DNA from: Nipponacmea schrenckii
Taxonomy: Eukaryota; Mollusca; Gastropoda; Lottiidae
DNA: 64,000 nucleotides
NCBI GenBank assembly: GCA_030562195.1
Contig: CM060202.1
Coordinates: 33,160,599-33,224,598 of the forward strand
Reading direction: 5' to 3'
The stretch's first letter is position 1. Every line of letters starts with the position of its first letter. Positions 57,731 to 64,000 of the stretch are shown here, piece after piece. Below the pieces are notes generated by a model. It saw only the letters and a program-made list of their open reading frames with translations. It made no database searches and was not told the origin of the DNA. A program made the position numbers and the translations under genes.

Positions 57731-60367
57731 AACTTTGAAAAGGAGCTAAAATCTAAAATAGGGGAGGTCTCTGGTAGAAAAAACATTAAACCAAAAGTTA
57801 CAATCAGTTTTACCCGTCGGCTAAGCTTCGAACGAATACGTCCGCTGAAAGTTTGTTAGAATCGAAAGTAGACCTAGTCAAGTGACAGCCGGGGTTTGGA
57901 CAAATTTCCTTCGCGACTGTCGTTTGTTGATTATTGGAGTTGAAAAATACTTGAAATCTTAATGATAATCTTAGATAATCATTGCTTTATCCCAGACAAG
58001 ACAAATGATAACTATGTATGATTGTAGGCATGATTCAATAGGCCTAGGCTAATACTATTAATACTAGGCCTACCGTATGCCAACTACGGTGGTCTTCTAG
58101 TTCTACTGCCCGGACTGATACAGTTCTAGGCTAGTGCTTATTGAATTTTGAATTTTCTTCACGTCACAAGTAATCAAATATAATTGTCAATTAATTTCCA
58201 TTCTCAAAGAGTGGCTTCTACTTTAGGGTCTATAGAAATATAAAGTTTTAAAATTTTCCCATTGCATTGAACATATTACCCTACAAGTCATAGAAATTTT
58301 TAGAGAAAATGAACCACATTTCAAAATATTTTTTTATTGTTGCCATTTTAAAAACCTTTTTAAGTCAATCTAAGGCTATCAGAATTATTTTTGTGGCCAC
58401 ACAGTAGGCTAGGCCTACATACATTAATATGATAGGCCTTGTAGTTCTAATCTTATTTGTATCATTGAAATATTAACCTCAAAACAAGTTTAGATTGTCT
58501 TAAGGTTTTGAAAATGCCAACCATGGCCATTTAAGTTATACTCAAAATTGGAAATATGGTTTTATAGAGGGGAATTTCAGACTGAAATTTGGATCCAACT
58601 CACAGTTTGTAGGCAAAGAGGGAAATGTGTTCTTTAAGGACCCAAAAACACATTCTGAGTATATTTTTTAGGGCACAATGTAGTCAGTGAGGCTAGTTGA
58701 GTATTTTGGTTTGATTTATGGTAATACTAGCCCTAGATCTAATATTTTCCTTTGCGCTTCACTTAAAAGAAATCCAAAACTTAATCCTTCCAAAATTATG
58801 TCGAAAATTTCCTTCAGTTCAAGTAGGATTTCAACCTATTAGTTCTGTGGTTGAATTGTTACAAATTTAAAGATTACAACAGTTTTCTTTTTTAGGGTTG
58901 TATTTATTGACAGAAATAAAAATCTTGAACATAGGTATTGGAAAAAAATATTTATTGGTAACTCCAAATTATGACATTTACAAAGATATCAATACTGACA
59001 TCAAATTTACTCTACTGAAATAAGAAGCAACCCACTGCTGTCTTGAACAATTTGAAAAGAAACTTGACAATGACGCACAAAAATCCTACACGAATAGTTT
59101 TCTGAAGTATTTGAGGCTAACATCAACAGACTCTTTTTTTTTTAAATCAGAATGCCGAGCAGAAATGAAAATAGTGATGGCAATCATAACGCGCCAACTT
59201 TTATAATGGCAGTCGATTTGTCTGGGAGGCTGACAAGAGTAATCAATGAATTTAAGATTTTTCATGATATTAATCAAAGTTCATCCTTGGGTGATTAGGA
59301 ACACTCACACCAAGTTTCATCTGTTGTTTCTTCAGACCACTGGAAAACTGATGGAACAGATACAGGTTTTCCTGACATCTCAAAGGAATTGTTCCTGAAA
59401 AAAGAATATATAATCATAAGGTCATGATTTGTAGAAATAAAGTATAAACTTACATGCAGTTCCTTTCCAGCAGCAGTATTTTTCAATTCACAAAAACACA
59501 CTAGCTAGTATTCACCAAAGAAATAAAAAAAACTGTTGTCATGGAAGCAAATATGAGATTGGATGCACTCAAAGACTTTCACAACAGCCTAATTGCTGTG
59601 GGTTTTTTTTCAGTTTAGCCTCTGGTAACAGTTAATGAGGTCAGTTGACCAAATGCCTATTTTGTAAAATTGAATGTTTAAAAAAATGTGTAAAATACAA
59701 AAAAACTTTTAACTCACCTAAATATGTTAACCTGTGTTTTTAACTATGGCCTTTGCCCACAAGACTGGCATGAGTTACCTGAAAAAAAGAAATGAAACAA
59801 GCAGAACAGAATAAAAATAATTTTAGGAAAAAAAAATCAACATCAGGGCTTCATTATTAGCATCCAAATTTTTTCATATTCTTTTTAAAAATGTTCATCA
59901 GAATAGATTACATGTACAAGAAAGATAAGTATAATATATACCGAATTATAGGCATAATAATGGATTATTTTAAAAAATGAAACGCACTTTCATAATGTAA
60001 ACTGATAATCTTAAAATGCATTTCAATCTTCAACACATCTTAATTCTTAGTATGTCTATATATTATATTCATAGGATGAATGAATGAAAATTTCAAACAC
60101 ACTTCCTTAAAAGAAATGTCCAGTAAAAATAAACCCACTTATTAGAATTAAAATTCTCAGTAATATCATAGGCCTCATAAATTAATTTGTAGATCAAAGG
60201 CAAACTAGGCCATAATAAGACAATATGAAGAGGCTTAGTCAGTAAAACATTGCTGTCAGTGATCAGACAGTTGCCACAAAACACTACTCATTTCATCCAT
60301 GGTTTTCAAAGAATATAGACATACTAATACAATGACAACTATTTCAAAATTACAAAAGGAAACTTAT
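57731..60367. other. non-coding stretch, no supported gene
   Basis: Contains scattered TAGGCCTA words (58028-58075 and 58405-58435) and a dispersed-repeat piece at 59270-59330. On the minus strand a spliced-looking 59712-59780 segment has good acceptor and donor but stops in two of three frames. It could be a non-coding exon downstream of the THAP relic. Confidence 0.35.
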
Positions 60368-60589
60368 CTAATAAAGCAAACACTTGCTGGAGGACGTAAA
60401 TTCCACTCCTTTCCATTCCTTGCACTTCTTGCAGACGACACTGGACGAAGTGGGCCACAGTGTATCTCCTTTCAAAGATTCCCGCCTGCTTACGGCCACA
60501 ATTCACTGTTTCCGACGAATATTTTCAGTGGGAAACAAAAATCCTCCCCTCTTCGAACATCCCGGAACACAATAACAAGTTACAGGCAT
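60368..60589 (-). pseudogene. THAP-domain zinc finger relic
   Basis: Starts MPVTCYCVPGCSKRGGFLFP, the THAP opening (CxxxPGCxxR, then FxFP), and continues TENIRRKQ-stop-IVAVSRRES, near where the invariant Trp is expected. The C2CH end reads VVCKKCKEW, with Cys in place of the zinc-binding His. THAP modules are DNA-binding and occur in transcription factors and P-element-type transposases. The TGA stop and lost His argue for a relic; one sequencing error could not explain both. Confidence 0.6.
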
Positions 60590-60599
60590 GATTCACGAT

Positions 60600-60964
60600 C
60601 GCGTATAGTGGAAGTATGGCTGTCAGTAAGCGTGATGTCGACTTCCGGGACCCTAGTCGGTGGCGCCATCTTCAGGGGCAGATAATTTGAGTTTGGTTCC
60701 CCATTGCCATAATTTTTAAATTCTATATCCGTCATATACCGTAATCTTAGAGATCCCATGAGATGCGCACGCAGCCTCATACTTCATTAGCACGCCAGCA
60801 TCGAAAACCTATTCAGCTACAAGATTTCTCAGTATCTTAGAAATTTCAAAGGTTTTTTTGGTGTTTTCTTCTAAGGAAGTTCCCCAAGTCTTTCCCTTGT
60901 ATTTACTAGAATACTTCACAGATTTCAAATCATCGTTGAACGAACTTTCGATAGCGAAAGAAAG
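60600..60964. promoter_or_regulatory. possible bidirectional promoter
   Basis: Lies between the minus-strand THAP relic (with an upstream minus ORF starting AAGATGGCGCC at about 60672) and the plus-strand small gene. It has an ETS-like CCCGGAAGT on the minus strand near 60645 and more CpG than its flanks. No TATA box was recognised. Inference from divergent starts only. Confidence 0.4.
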
Positions 60965-61693
60965 ATGGCTGAAAACCCCATCGCCATTAATTCAAATTCT
61001 TCATCGAAGACGAAGGAGGGAGAATTTGATTTTTCATCAATCCTATTTGACAACAAGTTGTCCTCAAATAACAAAGGTAATAAAGAAAAACAAAAAGAGA
61101 ACAGCGAGTAAAGGGGTTAAAGAACCGACTCAAACAGAAGGTACTAACACAGAGTTAAAGCAATGTTCACTAATTGTAGAGATTATAGTGGTTGAAAGGT
61201 GACAAATTACTATCTGCTCTCGTCTAAAAATGTGATTACATCTCAGAAATTGCCTTTGACGTCAGATAGAGAAATAAAATGGATGTAATATTAAAATGTG
61301 AAACTGCGTATTGAAATAAGTGTGTTTGTAGCAGAAATGACATCGCGTACTAACGTATTTGGTAAAAATTACCGGCACAGTATGTCTAGTTCTTCAAGCA
61401 CAGACTCGCCATGTACAAAAAAGCAAAATGTAAATACAACTGATGAAGACAGGTAAAGAACAATATTTTATTGATACAAAACAGTTAAATGATATCATTG
61501 AAAGGGCTGTGTGATTATCCAACTAAAATCTGATCTCACTGACATTATATCAGACCGACTACTAGTCTAGTCAATCTATGACATATAACACCAAACCGAA
61601 AACAAATTGCAAAAGAATTTTTGAAAACATTTTTGAATTCAACAATATGTTTTATTTCACAGAAAAAAGTCACCATGGATTTTCAAATGCTAA
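60965..61693 (+). CDS. small three-exon gene, 87-residue unknown protein
   Basis: Exons 60965-61076, 61332-61452 and 61663-61693 with GTAATA/GTAAAG donors and TTTGTAG/TTTCACAG acceptors. Phases 1 and 2 match exactly at both joins. It begins AAAGATGGCTG (MAENPIAINSNSSSKTKEGE), then FDFSSILFDNKLSSNN, a Ser-rich middle (SMSSSSSTDSPCTKKQ) and the end TDEDRKKSPWIFKC. A polyadenylation signal AATAAA follows at 61723, 30 bp after the stop. No signal peptide or membrane segment; low complexity suggests a disordered nuclear or cytosolic protein. I do not recognise the family. Intron 1 has a TGACGTCA near 61257. Confidence 0.6.
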
Positions 61694-62285
61694 CTTGCAA
61701 AATTTTCAAATTTACTGAGACTAATAAATGAAATTTTGTAAGTACGAATTAAAAAGATATCGACTGCCTCATCTCCAAACTTCTATAAATTGAACAATTA
61801 TCATTTCATGTCACATATAAATGATAATAATCACATGAACTAAGAAAAGTTTAAAAAAAAAGGGGAAAAAAAAGGGAAAAAATATATTGTGACGTCATTC
61901 ACAATAGTTATCCCCCTTAGCCACACTCGCACCTTAACTTATAACACACTCGCACATATGTATATGACTAACCAATCTTTGCATTTATCGTTGACTTATA
62001 TTCAATGGTAAAACGCGAAAAAAAAAATAAGTAGATAGCCAAATTTAAAATTTAGTGTTGCCATGGTAACCTTGTTAATTTTTTGGTTTTTTGTGACTTG
62101 GAAAGTTATGATCTAGTAGGACTGGTATTTCTTTCTAAGAAATTTGGTGTTTTAAAGAGTTTCTAAAGAAAAGGAAGTAAGGTAGAAAATATGCAAAATT
62201 TTGTTACCATGGAAACAAGGTTGTATTTATAGGCATAAAACGAGTGTAACAGATTTGTCGCCAGATTCGATTTTGGAAATTTATT
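61694..62285. other. non-coding stretch between the small gene and the CXC gene
   Basis: 3' UTR of the small gene, then AT-rich sequence with A/G runs (61850-61880) and a CRE-like TGACGTCA near 61892. No gene seen. Confidence 0.5.
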
Positions 62286-62480
62286 AAAGGAATTGTTAAG
62301 AGGTTTCTTAACTTTTTATGTGTATCGGGGACTCCGATAGTATTGATTCGTGCAATTCAATCTTTGTGGTTCACGCAATTCCGCTAGGACTATGCGTTTT
62401 AGTGGAATTGCAAGATCCATAGAGAGTGGATCGAAAATGAGAATGATGCAAATTGATGCTATCAGTGTCCCCGATGAACA
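62286..62480. mobile_element. short TIR element at the 3' end of the CXC gene
   Basis: Left end ATCGGGGACTCCGATAGTAT (62334) and reversed right end ATCGGGGACACTGATAGCAT are inverted copies about 140 bp apart. The sequence around the left end (AAGGAATTGTTAAGAGGTTT) resembles 29850-29900, so it is a dispersed family. Its right end supplies the last codons (HRGH) and stop of the neighbouring gene. Confidence 0.6.
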
Positions 62481-63997
62481 TTGGAACAGCTCACTCCTTT
62501 ACACTGTCCACACGACGATGTGCATTCCAGGCCATGCTTTCTACAGTTACAACGTCTAGAATCACAGTCTTTCTTACAGTTACACCTAATCACGTTAAGG
62601 AGCTGTTCTGGAGCTGGTGATATGTCCATCCTGGTTGGTAACAACATATTATCTGAAAGATGCCAGCCCCAATCAACAGGATTCATTTCTGTATCTGTAG
62701 CTTTCCATTGCCGCGTTTGAAGATAGCTTCGCAAGCTGTGAAATTTGGCTGCTGAAGATGTAGGAGGGAGAGAGTGTATCTCGACAACAGATGATATATG
62801 GGTATTGACCTTACTCCGAAATTTCTGAAATCGTAGACTATTTAGATTATCAGTTTCTTGACCGTTGTAAATTGAAACCAGTATGTGTTCTCCAGTCCTT
62901 ATAACATCTGACTTTGCTACTGCACCATCAAAATGCTTAGCTTGTTCACGGAAATATTTGTTAGATATTAACTTCTTTAAAACAGAGCCCTTTCCAATGC
63001 CAAAATGTCTTGATGTTGTATCGCAACCAGTAATAGAATGCAAGAACGGCAACAATTCACATACTTCAAAGACACATTTTGTTCTATTTATGTTCCAAAT
63101 TTTTACTGCTTGTGTTGTTTTTGTTTCTGATTTAAAGAAAAGATAGTGTGCATCCATATTAGCATAGATGCAAAGGAGGACGAGAAGGTCAGTAATATCA
63201 GTAATCAGGACAGTAGGGGTGTGAACAGTTTTACACCCACTTTCCTCGAGATGTTTAGATAAAAGATCAATGAACGTTTGCTTATTCACGCCATTAGATA
63301 AGAAATGATCCTTTTTAGTAGAACATGGCGTATTGTCCGAAAACAAAACTTTGGTACCCACTACTCCTCTCGATCTTCGTAGATGTGCTGCATCTTTAGT
63401 GGTTGGACCTGATGTATAACCATCAAAGACAATGACTGGTTTACCATATTTACGTTTAACAAATTCCACATACATCTGGCAAATTTCCTGAAAAGTACAA
63501 TTTCGAGGCCAAGGAATCCGATGAAGCAATGACCCGCCATCCAAAACATACTGTGCATAAATTGATTCCGGTAGCTGTGGGGCAGAACAATCTCCAAGTG
63601 ACCAAATTGCTTCAGCAAGGGGCGGCTTCAGAGCTGTTCTCATTGAACCAGAGCTGTCGAATATCGAAGAAGGGAAACTACTCAGTTCGTAAGAAAATAT
63701 GGCAGATAAATCATCAAACATTCCGTCAGCAGCAGTAATTAGTCTCTGAAAAAGCAACTGTGGGCTTACGACAACCTGTTCACCATCAAATTTTAGAGCA
63801 GACCTAGGACTCATTGTAACTGCTTGCGAACTTCTTCTAAAATTGAAAACATTTTGTCCATTCAGAGATTGTTTGATTTTATTCCCAATTGCTTCTGCTC
63901 GATGTACATCAACTTCTGCTGTAGCGGTTACACCCGTTTCGATATTCCTTAGAGATCCGTCTTTCAGAAATGGATTGCGTTCTATTAGGAAAGACAA
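62462..63997 (-). CDS. PIN/FEN-like protein with C-terminal Cys-rich (CXC-like) region, 5' open
   Basis: A 511-codon uninterrupted frame reaching the window edge, so the N-terminus may be incomplete. Landmarks: SYELSSFPSSIFDSSGSMR near 103-120, YVLDGGSLLHRIPWP (D153), KPVIVFDGYTSGPTTKDAAH (D192), TDLLVLL near 270, HSITGCDTTSRHFGIGKG (320-337) and WGWHLSDNMLLP. It ends with nine Cys in 33 residues (RCNCKKDCDSRRCNCRK, then ECTSSCGQCKGVSC). This layout is familiar from multi-copy invertebrate and fish proteins of unknown role. The Asp blocks and GCDTTS recall PIN/FEN1-type nucleases, and the Cys end resembles CXC DNA-binding motifs. The block expected between GCKTVHT and VLITDITDLL (acidic GDAD type in relatives I recall) seems missing. 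Nuclease activity is inference. Multi-copy nature suggests a mobile origin. Confidence 0.65.
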   Translation of the reverse strand: MSFLIERNPFLKDGSLRNIETGVTATAEVDVHRAEAIGNKIKQSLNGQNVFNFRRSSQAVTMSPRSALKFDGEQVVVSPQLLFQRLITAADGMFDDLSAIFSYELSSFPSSIFDSSGSMRTALKPPLAEAIWSLGDCSAPQLPESIYAQYVLDGGSLLHRIPWPRNCTFQEICQMYVEFVKRKYGKPVIVFDGYTSGPTTKDAAHLRRSRGVVGTKVLFSDNTPCSTKKDHFLSNGVNKQTFIDLLSKHLEESGCKTVHTPTVLITDITDLLVLLCIYANMDAHYLFFKSETKTTQAVKIWNINRTKCVFEVCELLPFLHSITGCDTTSRHFGIGKGSVLKKLISNKYFREQAKHFDGAVAKSDVIRTGEHILVSIYNGQETDNLNSLRFQKFRSKVNTHISSVVEIHSLPPTSSAAKFHSLRSYLQTRQWKATDTEMNPVDWGWHLSDNMLLPTRMDISPAPEQLLNVIRCNCKKDCDSRRCNCRKHGLECTSSCGQCKGVSCSNVHRGH

Positions 63998-64000
63998 TAT

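Noticed and set aside
59309..59395. Minus-strand candidate exon (NNSFEMSGKPVSVPS...) with acceptor and donor
   Set aside because: The donor lies inside a dispersed repeat (ACACTCACACCAAGTTTCAT) found at other places in the window, and no partner exons in frame were found.

Overview
This is a repeat-rich, AT-rich eukaryotic window with split genes. Intron-bearing Ig/FN3 receptor exons, metazoan transposon families, many minisatellites and recurrent invertebrate dispersed repeats point to a lophotrochozoan animal, most likely a mollusc; that assignment is inference. Two 500-N placeholders (1407-1906 and 19876-20375) mark scaffold joins of unknown true length.

Layout. 1-2.07 kb: a broken Harbinger/IS4EU-type DDE transposase, a LINE fragment, a gap and a MULE transposase fragment. 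2.04-15.0 kb: LINE copy A, split by a decayed Ty3-type LTR retrotransposon on the minus strand (5.2-9.75 kb) and ending in a 106-bp minisatellite grown from its own coding sequence. 15.6 kb: an orphan Ig exon. 16.4-16.55 kb: a 112-bp insertion with a full type I hammerhead ribozyme core on the minus strand. 16.8-19.3 kb: a DIRS-like retroelement relic. 20.9-26.7 kb: a 119-bp satellite of about 48 units. 26.7-33.5 kb: gene-free dispersed repeats. 33.5-55.0 kb: a minus-strand gene for an Ig-superfamily receptor. Eleven exons join in one frame (about 915 codons): V-like Ig, four more Ig, a cysteine-less Ig, one FN3, a transmembrane segment and a tyrosine-rich tail with two ITIM-type motifs. Its introns hold LINE copy B and several minisatellites. 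53.4-56.5 kb: nested TIR elements and a perfect 156-bp-arm inverted repeat. 57-62 kb: promoter-like sequence, a THAP-domain relic and a small three-exon plus-strand gene encoding 87 residues. 62.46-64 kb: a minus-strand protein with a PIN/FEN-like core and a C-terminal Cys-rich region.

How the parts fit. Segments 2.04-17.3 kb and 43.0-53.4 kb are direct paralogous copies. They share the LINE, its inactivating stop, its 82-bp interruption, the 106-bp array, an Ig exon and a DIRS gag relic. A segment holding receptor exon 2 and its flanking intron was therefore duplicated as a block. Later insertions differ: Ty3 element (if copy B kept only a solo repeat) and hammerhead insertion in A; a TA-flanked MITE and a 42-bp minisatellite in B. 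These differences act as natural markers of element boundaries and relative age.
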